A stretch of DNA of 40,513 nucleotides from an uncultured cyanobacterium (GCA_937899645.1 CALCCD010000037.1:1-40513); one strand, 5' to 3'; shown: positions 18,032 to 26,119, numbered from the stretch's first letter. Made by a program: numbers and translations. Notes: generated by a model from the sequence alone, not told the origin.

Positions 18032-19999
18032 CTAGAAGCCGTAGCCGACGTTGAAGTAAAAGCCGTCGTCTTGGATGTTGTCGCCGCGATCGTCGAGATC
18101 GACCAGCGGCACACCGTAGTCGAGGCGAATCGTGAGATTCTCAAACGGCTCCCAGGCCACACCGAGGCCGAGACCGGCTAGGAAACGCTGGTCTACTTCC
18201 GTGTTCGGGTTGTCGGAATCGTTCCAGACGTAGCCCAGGTCGAGGAACGGCGCGATCTGGAGAACGGGGATTCCGGCGGTGTTTCGTACCAGAGCGATTC
18301 GGTCTTCGATCGACATCCGCACGCCGTTATCGCCCGATCTCGCGTTTTGGCGGAAGCCGCGAATCGACTGGCCGCCACCGATTACGAACTGCTGGGACGG
18401 CAGCAGCGGCTCGCTGGCGAACTGGGTGTAGATTTGGGCGATTAACAGGTGGTCGTCGCCGAGACGCTGGACGCGCTGCACCTGACCGAGCCAACTGACA
18501 AACTGGCCGTCGGGCGTATCGCCGGAGTTCGTGGTGGCGTCGAACATATCCATGCCGAGGCGGAACTGCGATCGAAACGCCCAGGCTCCGGAGGTGTCGC
18601 GGCGGATGTAGTCCTGTCCGAAGCTGAGAACGCGCGTCCGGCTACGGCCATCGTCGTCGGGGCCGATGCCAAACGGAGTCGGGTCATCGCCGATAAAGGT
18701 TCGGCTGCTCTGGAACGAAAATCCGAGGGATAAAGCCAGCTCTTCGCGCGGGCTGCGGACGATCGGCTGGCGGTAGGTTAGCTCGTAGGTGCTTGACTGG
18801 CCGTTGATATCGAACTCGTCGAACGGGTCTTGGGTGATGTTGTTGCGATTGGGCGAAGCGCGGAACTGCACCGCACCGTTCATGGCGTTCACCGGCACGC
18901 GGTAGCTGATATTGCCGAAGTCGAGGCCGTCGGTGGTGGTGAAGTTGTACTCGGCGGAAAACTCGTCGCCAAAGCCCGCGACGTTGCGGTGGCCGATGCC
19001 GATGCCGATGCGCTCGGAGCCGACCGAGGGCGGAGCGTAGTTGTCGGCGCGGAGGCTGGCGCTGAAGGGGCGCGCTTCGGTGACGCGGACGATCAAAATA
19101 TTCTCGCCGAGCTGCTCGCCCGCCCGCAGGCTAGCTTCGACGGTCTCGAACAGCGGGTTCGATCGCAGCAGTCGTAGCTGGTTCTCCAGGTCGGTCGTGC
19201 TGAGCGGAACGCCCGCGCCTAGCTCGATGCGGCTGCGAATGTAGGATTCGCGCAGGCGATCTTCGCCTTCGACTTCGATGCTGGCGAGGCGACCTTCGAT
19301 CGCCTGGATCGCGACGCGATCGCTCGCGACGTCCTGGGGCGGCACGATCGCCCGCGAGGTGATGTAGTCGCCATCGAGATAAAACTGCGTCACGCGATCG
19401 GCCACGGCCTGCAGCTCGTCCACGGTGAAGTAGCGCCCGCGCAGATCGCCCACCAGCCGCTCGATCGCCTCAGGCGTCAGATAGCTGCTCTCCAGAGCGT
19501 TGCCATTGAGATCGATAAAGTCGAAATCTGCGACCAGCACGGTGTCCGGACGCGGCTCGAGGGTGCCGATATCTTCTCGCTCTTCACCGACGATGCCGGT
19601 GCCGTCGGGCGCGTCGAGGGCCGGATCGTTCTCATCTTCGAGCGGGGCAACGTCCGGCGTCGGCTGGCCGAAGTCGCCGTCCGGATCGGGGTCGGGGTCG
19701 CCCTGAATGTCAGGAATTGTGGGGATATTGACGTCGGAATTCGTGGGGATATCGCCTGCCTGAGCGAGCGCTGTGCTGCCCGCAGTCGCTACTCCTTTGG
19801 ACAGTTCCGAGCGCTCCGGCTTGACGGCACGGGCCTCCGTGGCGAGATCTCGCTTTGCCGCGATCGCCGCGATCGCCGAAATCGCTTCGTCGGGCCTGGT
19901 TTCTGCCGCGAGCAGTCGGGCCGTCGGGGCGATGGTTAGCGCCGCCGCCAGTGGCCCCAGACCAACAATACTCAGGCGAAGCGATACAAGAAGATTCAC
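18032..19999 (-). CDS. Two-partner-secretion outer-membrane transporter, ShlB/FhaC (TpsB) family
   Basis: TpsB proteins form a 16-strand outer-membrane pore that exports one large partner protein from the periplasm. This protein of about 655 residues has an N-terminal signal peptide (NLLVSLRLSIVGLGPLAAAL, then TARLLAAE) and an acidic Pro/Asp-rich linker (about 80-150). Two POTRA-type segments follow (about 155-235 and 240-310), with the family block DYITSRAIVPPQDV. The beta-barrel covers about 315-655, with the conserved loop-6 motif GGGQSIRGFRQNARSGDNG and a C-terminal Phe. I took the GTG at 19999, because a TGGAGA-type ribosome site lies just upstream. A GTG at 20014 would add five residues. 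No TpsA with a haemagglutination domain is in the window. The next gene downstream on the strand, 196 bases away, is the large phosphatase. Confidence 0.9.
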   Translation of the reverse strand: MNLLVSLRLSIVGLGPLAAALTIAPTARLLAAETRPDEAISAIAAIAAKRDLATEARAVKPERSELSKGVATAGSTALAQAGDIPTNSDVNIPTIPDIQGDPDPDPDGDFGQPTPDVAPLEDENDPALDAPDGTGIVGEEREDIGTLEPRPDTVLVADFDFIDLNGNALESSYLTPEAIERLVGDLRGRYFTVDELQAVADRVTQFYLDGDYITSRAIVPPQDVASDRVAIQAIEGRLASIEVEGEDRLRESYIRSRIELGAGVPLSTTDLENQLRLLRSNPLFETVEASLRAGEQLGENILIVRVTEARPFSASLRADNYAPPSVGSERIGIGIGHRNVAGFGDEFSAEYNFTTTDGLDFGNISYRVPVNAMNGAVQFRASPNRNNITQDPFDEFDINGQSSTYELTYRQPIVRSPREELALSLGFSFQSSRTFIGDDPTPFGIGPDDDGRSRTRVLSFGQDYIRRDTSGAWAFRSQFRLGMDMFDATTNSGDTPDGQFVSWLGQVQRVQRLGDDHLLIAQIYTQFASEPLLPSQQFVIGGGQSIRGFRQNARSGDNGVRMSIEDRIALVRNTAGIPVLQIAPFLDLGYVWNDSDNPNTEVDQRFLAGLGLGVAWEPFENLTIRLDYGVPLVDLDDRGDNIQDDGFYFNVGYGF

Positions 20000-20042
20000 G
20001 TTTGCTGTCTCCACTGGCCGTTTGGCGTCGGCAGATTTAAAT

Positions 20043-20112
20043 GGCGTGCGGGGAATGGCCCACAGGGAATGGCGTACGGGGAATGGCGAGCCGGGAATGG
20101 CGTGCGAGCCAA
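20043..20112. repeat. 14-bp tandem repeat, about 4.5 copies
   Basis: Successive units are GGCGTGCGGGGAAT, GGCCCACAGGGAAT, GGCGTACGGGGAAT, GGCGAGCCGGGAAT and a partial GGCGTGCGAGCCAA. The period is exact for four units. The array lies about 45 bases upstream of the TpsB start, inside its leader or promoter. GGGAAT-type tandem arrays are common in cyanobacterial intergenic DNA. Confidence 0.85.
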
Positions 20113-20421
20113 TAGCGGGGAAGAGGCGCGTAGCTCGTCAGCGGCTCGCAGACTGCCGTTCGACACCGGACGCAGCGGCGCGGCCCGCTCGCTTGGGTAG
20201 TTTGCCGATATCACTATATTCCACGGCTTGCCCGATTCTGTCCCCCGCCCGACTCCAGGCCCGCTCGCCGGACGCCGCATCCAGAAGCTACAGCAGTGGG
20301 CGCAACCCATCCGGACGGGGGTCGGTAAGCCCGGAGCGAGTTCGGGGCGGGTTCGAGGCAAGTCCGGATTGGGTTTGGGTCGAGCCTGGAAGAGGCCAGC
20401 GCGATCGCGCCGCGACTTCTC

Positions 20422-20454
20422 TACAATGGCCTAAGCCCGCCTACCCCTCAGGAG
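20422..20454 (+). promoter_or_regulatory. -10 box and Shine-Dalgarno of the lipoprotein gene
   Basis: TACAAT at 20422-20427 is a near-consensus -10 hexamer, but no good -35 lies 17 bases before it. AGGAG at 20450-20454 is a strong ribosome site 11 bases before the GTG at 20466. It supports the GTG start. Confidence 0.5.
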
Positions 20455-20465
20455 ATTTGCCGATC

Positions 20466-21044
20466 GTGACCCGACGCATCCGCGCCACCCGCCACCTGCT
20501 CGCCATTCCCCTGGCGCTCGCGATCGTCGCCTGCGGCAATACACCCCCCGCCACGGAAGACGCCGCAACGGACGCCCCCCCTGACGCCCTCTCCGACTCA
20601 AACCCCGACATCGAGGCGATCGAGCCCACCGAAGCCGACTCCGAGCCCAGCGCGCCGGACACCGACACACCGGACGGTTCCGCTGGCGAAGACTCTGCCG
20701 ATTCCGCCGACGCGACCGACGACCTCAGCGACGCCAAAGGCGGCGACCCAGCTCTCCTGATCGGCAAGTGGGAGCCGATCGCCTACGTTCGCCCCGACGG
20801 CGTCAAAACCGACCTAGTCGAGATTCCCGAGCCGGAGCGCGAAGAGCTGAGCTGGGAGTTTGGCGAAGACGGCAGCGTGCGGACGGGCCTATCAGAGGGT
20901 ACGTTCGAGGTCGAAGATGTAACGTTCACCGCCACGAACGCAGAGTCGGGCGAGGCGCGCACTTTCCGCTACACCGTCACCGACAGCCAGCTGCTCGTGA
21001 TCAATCCCGCAGGCGACGTGCTGGAACTCAAGCGCGCCGAGTAG
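20466..21044 (+). CDS. Lipoprotein with an acidic linker and a small lipocalin-like C-terminal domain
   Basis: This 192-residue protein starts at GTG 20466 (MTRRIRATRHLLAIPLALAI). A lipobox IVAC puts the lipid-bearing Cys at residue 23, so it should be a membrane-anchored lipoprotein. Residues about 25-95 are a low-complexity Asp/Glu/Pro/Ser/Ala linker. Residues about 97-192 form a beta-rich domain beginning ALLIGKWEPIAYVRPDG and including ELSWEFGEDGSVRTG and FRYTVTDSQLLVINPAGDVL. The LxGKW opening and these repeats are typical of small lipocalin-like domains. The frame is open far upstream of the GTG, but that stretch is repeat-bearing intergenic sequence with no signal peptide. The ligand is unknown. 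Confidence 0.8.
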   Translation: MTRRIRATRHLLAIPLALAIVACGNTPPATEDAATDAPPDALSDSNPDIEAIEPTEADSEPSAPDTDTPDGSAGEDSADSADATDDLSDAKGGDPALLIGKWEPIAYVRPDGVKTDLVEIPEPEREELSWEFGEDGSVRTGLSEGTFEVEDVTFTATNAESGEARTFRYTVTDSQLLVINPAGDVLELKRAE

Positions 21045-21167
21045 TCGATACATTTCTTCAAAGCCCCAGAACGTGTAGCAGCCGTCCCGGCTGTGCGATC
21101 GGGAGTTCGATGTGCTCTCCCGTAGCGCTGGCGTCTCAACCGCTTCAAAAAAGAGTAAAGAAGCCGC

Positions 21168-23108
21168 CTAAGCAAACCACTCGCTCTCTTCGAGTGGCGC
21201 GTCGTCTTCAAACGAGTCCAGCAGCAGCGCCGATCGCGGCGGCTCGCCATCGTCGTTCTCGATATCGTCGAACGACACCCCGGCAAACTCCGGTAGCTCC
21301 AGCAGCTCTGCCGTTTCGTCGAGTAGCGGTACGCCCTCCTCGGCGTCGCTCCCCTCGAACAGCGGATTGGCCGACAGCGGCGCTTTTTCACCGCTCGAAC
21401 CGTCCGCTTCCGATGGCGCTTGCGAAGTCTCCGTCGCCTTATCCACCGCCGGAAGATCGACCGTAAACGTCGAGCCTACGTTCGGCTCGCTCTCGACGGT
21501 GATGTCACCGCCCATCATCTGGCAGAACTTACGGCTGATCGCCAGCCCCAATCCCGTCCCGCCGTAGCGCTTCGTGGTGGATTCGTCCGCCTGGGTGAAC
21601 GGCTGGAAAATCGACTGGATCTGCTCGTCAGTGAGGCCGATGCCCGTATCGCTGACCCGGAAGCAAATCCAGGCCGTGGGGTCGGCGGCGCTGCTGGCTT
21701 CGGCGTCGCGTTCGGCGTCGCTGTTGACTTCGCTAAATGGTGACTCCTGGCGATTGACCGTCATCACGATCGTGCCCTGATGCGTGAATTTCGCAGCATT
21801 ACTGAGCAAATTCAGCAGCACTTGGCTGATTTTGGTGCGATCGGCGAACATCGTCCCCAAATTGAGACTGCACTCGACTTTGAGCGAGTTCGTGTTCTTT
21901 TCAACAAGCGGCTGCACCGTCGATTCCAGCTCGTAAATCAGCGTAGAGATATCGAACTCCTCCGGCGCGATGTCCATTTTGCCCGCTTCAATTTTCGAGA
22001 AGTCGAGAATATCGCTGATGATCGTCAGCAGGTGACGCCCTGCTGTGGTGATGCTTTTGAGGTCGGACTGAATATCTTCAGAACCGTCGCCTAGCTCCAG
22101 GTCTTCGATCTCTTCCTGCAAGATTTCGCTGTAGCCGATGATCGCATTCAGCGGAGTCCGTAGCTCGTGGCTCATGTTCGCCAGAAACGAGCTTTTGGCT
22201 TGGTTGGCGGCTTCAGCGGCGATCGTCGCTTGGTACAGCTCGGCTTCGGCCTGTTTGCGCTCGGTGATGTCGCGCGCGAACGTACAAATATATTCGTTGC
22301 CCTGATAAACCAGTGAGGTGATCGTGATCTCCACCGGAAAGATACGGCCATTTTTGCGGCGGTGGCGCGAGTCGAGGGTGAAGGAGCCGAACTCGCGCAC
22401 CTGGTCGCGATAGTCGGGCCAGATTTCTGGCGGGAAGTCTGGGTTGATGTCGTGGATGGTGATATCGAGCAATTCGTCGCGCGCGTAGCCCAGCGACAAA
22501 CAGGCAGAGTCGTTGACGTAGAAAATACCGCCGCTGTTATCGAGCCAAAAGATCGCGTCTCCGGCCTTGTTGACGGAAATTTGCCCCAGGGGCAGCAGGT
22601 CGTCGGTGCGCTTGCGCTCTTCACGCTCGTGGCGCAAGTCGAGGGCGAGCTGACGAACGCGGCGCTCGAGACCTTTTTTCTGCTTCCAGGCTTGCTGGAG
22701 CGCCTGTTTGGGCAGACTGATATCTTCCCAGCTCATCACCAGGCCACTGGCTGGCTCGCTCGTGCCGTTGCGATCGTCGTCCACTTCACCCCGCTTGGGA
22801 TGCTTCCAAGGCCGGATCGTCCACTGGGCTGCGACGGTGCGCCCGTCGGGCAGCAGGCAGTGGGGCTCTTGCCACTGACCGCTTTCTCCGGTGAGACAGG
22901 CATCGTGCAGCTCGTGCCAGCGGTAGCGGTGCTTGGGAAACAGGTCGTAGTGGCTCGTGCCGATCGCCCGTTCCCGGGAGAGGCCGAACGTTTCGAGCCA
23001 TTGCTGGGTCATTGCGACGTAGCGCATCTGGCGATCGACCATCGCGATCGCGACTGGACTGCAGGCCAGCAAAGGATGGAACAGCTCGCTATTGTCTGGG
23101 ACGTACAT
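21168..23108 (-). CDS. Soluble PAS-domain sensor histidine kinase
   Basis: This 646-residue cytoplasmic kinase has a first PAS domain (about 10-130, [20 protein letters not shown]) and a coiled-coil linker (about 135-172). A second PAS domain with PAC follows (about 180-285, ending [15 protein letters not shown]). The HisKA box [20 protein letters not shown] carries the phosphorylated His314. The HATPase domain has Asn437 in [11 protein letters not shown], then DTGIGL and [15 protein letters not shown]. No membrane segment and no receiver domain are present. Two oddities stand out: a low-complexity insertion between the N and G1 boxes ([20 protein letters not shown]), and a 90-residue acidic tail (about 557-646). 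No response-regulator gene lies nearby, so it is an orphan. I took the ATG at 23108; an upstream frame adds 37 atypical residues. Confidence 0.93.
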   Translation of the reverse strand: MYVPDNSELFHPLLACSPVAIAMVDRQMRYVAMTQQWLETFGLSRERAIGTSHYDLFPKHRYRWHELHDACLTGESGQWQEPHCLLPDGRTVAAQWTIRPWKHPKRGEVDDDRNGTSEPASGLVMSWEDISLPKQALQQAWKQKKGLERRVRQLALDLRHEREERKRTDDLLPLGQISVNKAGDAIFWLDNSGGIFYVNDSACLSLGYARDELLDITIHDINPDFPPEIWPDYRDQVREFGSFTLDSRHRRKNGRIFPVEITITSLVYQGNEYICTFARDITERKQAEAELYQATIAAEAANQAKSSFLANMSHELRTPLNAIIGYSEILQEEIEDLELGDGSEDIQSDLKSITTAGRHLLTIISDILDFSKIEAGKMDIAPEEFDISTLIYELESTVQPLVEKNTNSLKVECSLNLGTMFADRTKISQVLLNLLSNAAKFTHQGTIVMTVNRQESPFSEVNSDAERDAEASSAADPTAWICFRVSDTGIGLTDEQIQSIFQPFTQADESTTKRYGGTGLGLAISRKFCQMMGGDITVESEPNVGSTFTVDLPAVDKATETSQAPSEADGSSGEKAPLSANPLFEGSDAEEGVPLLDETAELLELPEFAGVSFDDIENDDGEPPRSALLLDSFEDDAPLEESEWFA

Positions 23109-23360
23109 GAAAACCACTCGTCGCAATATCTCGTTCGCTCGCCAGGTTCGAGCCGGAGAGCACTGCGATCGCGGCGCGATCGCTCTGCCTACAATCACTG
23201 TAGCGAGTCTCGACACCATGCCGGATGCAGACTTACATGCACCGCTTTTTCAATTGTAGTGGAGGCCAACGGCCCGCTCCTAGCATCCGAGCGATCGGCA
23301 CGATCGGCACGGCCCGCAGTTGTCGAGCGCATCGCCGGACATCCGGCTGGGCGTCCGGTC

Positions 23361-23406
23361 GAAATCGGGCCGAGCAGCAGGCCGAAATCGGGCCGAACAG
23401 CAGGCC
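23361..23406. repeat. 23-bp tandem duplication
   Basis: Units 23361-23383 and 23384-23406 both read GAAATCGGGCCGA(G/A)CAGCAG followed by GCC, differing at one base. The array lies in non-coding sequence between the PAS kinase and the DUF4278 gene. Confidence 0.8.
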
Positions 23407-23451
23407 GAACATTCATCGGGACGGCAAGCTCGAGACGGGGAAAGCGTCCAT

Positions 23452-23479
23452 AAAAAAGAGCCCGACCGAAGTCGAGCCC
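23452..23479 (-). terminator. Strong intrinsic terminator of the DUF4278 transcript
   Basis: Read on the minus strand, GGGCTCGAC (23479-23471) pairs over all nine positions, including G-T pairs, with GTCGGGCTC (23466-23458). The loop is a TTCG tetraloop, and a run of six T follows (23457-23452). It lies about 120 bases past the DUF4278 stop codon. Confidence 0.85.
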
Positions 23480-23601
23480 CATGTGAAGATTTGAATGCGA
23501 GACCGAACGAGTCGGTCTGTCGAGGAGATATCGGGCAGCGCCAGTCGGACGAGATCGCCGCAGGGCGCTGCCGCCGGGGACTTAAGCCAACTCAGGCCGA
23601 C

Positions 23602-23883
23602 TTAAGCTGACAGCTCCGAACGCAAGCGACCGAGCATCGACTGCTGGCGGCGTTCGTGGCTGTGCTCGCGCTGGATTTCCCAGCTGCGGGCCTGCTCTTC
23701 TGTCGCTGTGCTGTAAGCGACGCCGCGATATTTCAGGTCGATCGTGGCGCGCTGTACGGGCCGCTTGTGCTGATGGCGAAAGCGGATGTCGATACCGTCG
23801 TAATGTGATGCGATGTCGTTCGGCGCGGTGACTACCGCCGGGGGGGTGTATTCGTATTGAATACCGCGATATTTGAGTTGCAT
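23602..23883 (-). CDS. DUF4278 domain-containing protein
   Basis: This 93-residue protein starts MQLKYRGIQYEYTPPAV and repeats the pattern near residue 49 as IDLKYRGVAY. These paired KYRG(I/V)xY motifs define the small cyanobacterial DUF4278 family, whose function is unknown. The C-terminal third is charged (EEQARSWEIQREHSHERRQQ) and probably helical. A GGAGG ribosome site lies 6 bases before the ATG and fixes the start. The gene has a well-formed promoter about 140 bases upstream and a strong terminator downstream, so it is a single-gene transcript with long untranslated ends. Confidence 0.9.
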   Translation of the reverse strand: MQLKYRGIQYEYTPPAVVTAPNDIASHYDGIDIRFRHQHKRPVQRATIDLKYRGVAYSTATEEQARSWEIQREHSHERRQQSMLGRLRSELSA

Positions 23884-23889
23884 GAGTCG

Positions 23890-23894
23890 CCTCC
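23890..23894 (-). promoter_or_regulatory. Shine-Dalgarno GGAGG of the DUF4278 gene
   Basis: GGAGG on the minus strand lies 6 bases before the ATG at 23883. It is among the best ribosome sites in the window. Confidence 0.7.
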
Positions 23895-24024
23895 ATTTGC
23901 AGTTACGTCAATGGGGCGCGTTCCTTCAGGAATTATGTCCCTGTCAAAAACGAGGGGCGACTTCCTTACTTCCGTCTCCGCCGCAATGGCTGCTTTGGGG
24001 ATGAACGTTTCGTTTCTGTATCTA

Positions 24025-24053
24025 TTAATACATTTTTGGATCGTCTTCGTCAA
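24025..24053 (-). promoter_or_regulatory. Sigma-70-type promoter of the DUF4278 gene
   Basis: On the minus strand, TTGACG (24053-24048) and TATTAA (24030-24025) are separated by exactly 17 bases. The predicted start near 24018 gives a leader of about 135 bases. Confidence 0.65.
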
Positions 24054-24197
24054 GTGCTGACGACATAATTGCTCGCGCTTTGTTTCACAAGCTACAGAAA
24101 TTTGCACTAGCCTTCGTGGGCGGCTTGCGGCTCCCAGGCCGCTTCTAGGTCGCCTCCATGCAGTAGGAACGGCAGCGCAGCAGGCGATCGCGAAAGT

Positions 24198-25022
24198 TTA
24201 GAGCCGCTCGCGAAGGCTGACGCCGACAAAGGCGATCGCGAACATCAGGAACGTGACGATCGCGATCGCCGCGCCGGACGGTAAATCTAGATAGAAGCTG
24301 GCGAACAGGCCGACGAGATTGGCGATCGCGCCGAATGCTGCGCTCAGCGCCATCATTTGATGCAGCTCCTTCACTAGTAGATACGCCGCGCTCGCAGGGC
24401 CGACGAGCATCGATACCGCCAGCAGCACGCCCACGGTCTTGAGGCTGGCGACAATCGTCAGGGTCACGAGCGCCACCAGGCCTAGGTGCAGGCGGCGCGT
24501 CGGCAGTCCGGCAGCCTTCGCGCCGATCGGATCGAAGGTGTAAAACAAAAGCTCTTTGTAGTGCAGCGCGATCGCGATCGCCACAAACACCGCAACGATG
24601 CCAGTCTCGAGCGTGTCGCGGGGCGTGACGCCGAGCAGATCGCCAAACAGCAGCGCTTCCAGGTCGAGGCGCGAGTCCAGCACCGAGGCCAGCACGACCC
24701 CGAGAGCAAAGAACGTTGAAAGGGTTAGCGCCATCGCCGCATCGGGACGGATGCGTGGCTGGGTCTGAATCCAGGACATCAGGCCAGTGCTGGAAAATCC
24801 GGCCAGGAACGCGCCCGCCAGCAGGTCGATGCCGAAGAATTTCGCCAGCACCAAACCGGGTAGAATCGCGTGGGAAATCACGTTGCCGAGCAGGGTCATT
24901 CGCTGCACGACCAGGTAGCTGCCGACCACCGGGCAGAGCACGCCGATCGTCACGCCCGCTAGCGCGGCATTGCGGAAAAAGTCGTAGCCCAGCGGGGCGA
25001 GCAGCGCGTCGATCGCCAGCAT
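24198..25022 (-). CDS. Metal ABC transporter permease (Mn/Zn type)
   Basis: This 274-residue protein belongs to the ABC-3 family of permeases that import Mn, Zn or Fe with a substrate-binding protein. About eight hydrophobic segments are visible. The N-terminus (FFRNAALAGVTIGVLCPVVG), then SYLVVQRMTLLGNVISHAIL with PGLVLAKFFGID and the block VGVLLAVSMLVGPASAAYLL are typical. The start ATG at 25022 overlaps the stop of the upstream ATPase gene by one base (TGATG), so the pair is translationally coupled. A longer open frame upstream is Arg-rich shadow sequence. No binding-protein gene is adjacent. Confidence 0.93.
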   Translation of the reverse strand: MLAIDALLAPLGYDFFRNAALAGVTIGVLCPVVGSYLVVQRMTLLGNVISHAILPGLVLAKFFGIDLLAGAFLAGFSSTGLMSWIQTQPRIRPDAAMALTLSTFFALGVVLASVLDSRLDLEALLFGDLLGVTPRDTLETGIVAVFVAIAIALHYKELLFYTFDPIGAKAAGLPTRRLHLGLVALVTLTIVASLKTVGVLLAVSMLVGPASAAYLLVKELHQMMALSAAFGAIANLVGLFASFYLDLPSGAAIAIVTFLMFAIAFVGVSLRERL

Positions 25023-25852
25023 CAGGAATGCTCTCGGGTAGGGCTCTCGGACGGCGCGATCGGAGCGACGGTCGAGACGGAGGCCGGGGCGGCCGAGGCC
25101 GGAGTCGAAGCAGCGGTCGGAGCGTCGTCGGGATGGGTGCAGCCGACCAGCCGCAAACCACGACCGTAGGCGCGCGCTAGATGTTCGGGAGTCAGGACGG
25201 CTTGGGGCGTGCCGTCGGCGATAATATGGCCGTCGATGAGCACCAAGCGATCGTAGAGGGCAAGCTCGTCGCCCCACTCATGGGTGCAAACCACGACGAG
25301 CTTATTGTCGTCGCGCAGCTCGACCAGCAGCTCGCGGACGATCTGTTCGGTTTTGCGATCGATCCCGCCGAGGGGTTCGTCGAGCAGAAACACATCGGCT
25401 TGCTGCGCCAGGGCGCGCGCCAGAAAAACCCGCTGCTGCTGCCCGCCGGACAGTTCGCCGATTTGCCGATCGCGCAGGTTCCACACCTCCAGCCGCTCCA
25501 TCGCTTCTCGGGCGATCGCGCGCGCCGCCGCCGAAAAACCGCACCACCAGCCCATCTTCACAGTCTGGGCAGTCAAGACGGCATTTTTTGCAGAAATCGG
25601 GTAGTGCCAGTCAATTTGCGAGCGCTGGGGCACGTAGGCGATGCGCTGCTGCTGGGTGGAAATCGGACGATCGTCGAGCGTCACCGTGCCGCTGTAGTCC
25701 GTCAGGCTGGAAACGGCTTTGACCAGAGAGCTTTTGCCCGCGCCGTTGGGGCCGACCAGACCGGCGAGTTGGCCGCGTTCGAGCGTCAGACAAACGTCCG
25801 TCAGCGCGCGCACGTCGCGGTAGCGCACGGAAACACGGCAGAGATCGAGCAT
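25022..25852 (-). CDS. Metal ABC transporter ATP-binding protein (Mn/Zn type)
   Basis: This 276-residue ATPase energises the downstream permease. Walker A is GPNGAGKS (34-41), the signature is LSGGQQQR (134-141), Walker B is VFLLDEP (154-160) with Glu159, and the switch His191 sits in CTHEWGDE. The Q-loop region reads YVPQRSQIDWHYPISAKN, and PQRSQ.DW is characteristic of the manganese/iron group (MntA/SitB type). Mn is therefore the best guess, although Zn cannot be excluded. The last 34 residues are an Ala/Pro/Ser-rich tail not seen in most family members. A substrate-binding component, usually encoded in the same operon, is absent from the window. Confidence 0.93.
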   Translation of the reverse strand: MLDLCRVSVRYRDVRALTDVCLTLERGQLAGLVGPNGAGKSSLVKAVSSLTDYSGTVTLDDRPISTQQQRIAYVPQRSQIDWHYPISAKNAVLTAQTVKMGWWCGFSAAARAIAREAMERLEVWNLRDRQIGELSGGQQQRVFLARALAQQADVFLLDEPLGGIDRKTEQIVRELLVELRDDNKLVVVCTHEWGDELALYDRLVLIDGHIIADGTPQAVLTPEHLARAYGRGLRLVGCTHPDDAPTAASTPASAAPASVSTVAPIAPSESPTREHS

Positions 25853-26057
25853 GGCGAGGGAAAGGCGAGGACAAGCAACCCGAGAACGGATCTCATTCTA
25901 GGCCAGGAGCTGCCGAACCCCGACGAACGCTGACGGAGCTTACTCAAACATCAGAGACCTAAACTAAAGCCTCTTGGTTCTGGCCGATCCCTGAGAACGA
26001 GATTTTATGAGGTTTCTATCGTCAATTCGATAAATTAGCGAAATACCTCAATGAGCG

Positions 26058-26073
26058 CTGAGCGGAGTCGAAG
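26058..26073 (+). repeat. Half-copy of the CTGAGCGGAGTCGAAG dispersed repeat
   Basis: CTGAGCGGAGTCGAAG is identical to the arms of the palindrome at 26765-26825. Its flanks (GAGCG before, TGC after) match the right arm of that copy, read in reverse, in 23 of 24 bases. The facing arm is absent here. Confidence 0.75.
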
Positions 26074-26082
26074 TGCAGGGTT

Positions 26083-26119
26083 TGAGACGACGCGAGCCAC
26101 GTCAGTTCGTCTCATTTTT
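26083..26119 (+). terminator. Plus-strand intrinsic terminator without an upstream gene
   Basis: TGAGACGA (26083-26090) pairs perfectly with TCGTCTCA (26107-26114), and TTTTT follows (26115-26119). The 16-base loop can form an inner GACG/CGTC helix. The genes on both sides are transcribed on the minus strand, so no known plus-strand transcript ends here. On the minus strand no T run follows the stem. Confidence 0.6.

Larger units (their letters stand above)
20000..20465. other. Divergent intergenic region between the TpsB and lipoprotein genes
   Basis: No gene is visible over 466 bases. The region contains the 14-bp tandem array at 20043-20112, several G-rich runs (20310-20390), and a candidate -10 box and ribosome site for the lipoprotein gene at its right end. 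Confidence 0.7.
23109..23601. other. Intergenic region between the PAS kinase and the DUF4278 gene
   Basis: No gene is visible over 493 bases. It holds a 23-bp direct duplication (23361-23406), a short GATCGGCAC repeat near 23290-23310, and the terminator of the DUF4278 gene (23452-23479). Confidence 0.7.
23884..24197. other. Leader of the DUF4278 gene and end of the ABC transporter unit
   Basis: The left part is the predicted leader of the DUF4278 mRNA, with a short TTCCT/AGGAA hairpin near 23930. The right part (24054-24197) has a GCGGC/GCCGC hairpin near 24125-24145 that may end the ABC permease transcript, though no T run follows it. No gene is visible. Confidence 0.55.

Noticed and set aside
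20043-20112. Plasmid-type iterons or an origin of replication
   Set aside because: The repeats are GC-rich and no rep gene or AT-rich unwinding region is near. GGGAAT arrays of this type occur as ordinary cyanobacterial intergenic repeats.
21078-21092. CAGCCG-TCC-CGGCTG hairpin between the lipoprotein and PAS kinase genes as a terminator
   Set aside because: The stem is short and no T run follows on either strand.
23361-23406. CRISPR array
   Set aside because: The two 23-bp copies are directly adjacent, without unique spacers, and no cas gene is present. This is a tandem duplication.
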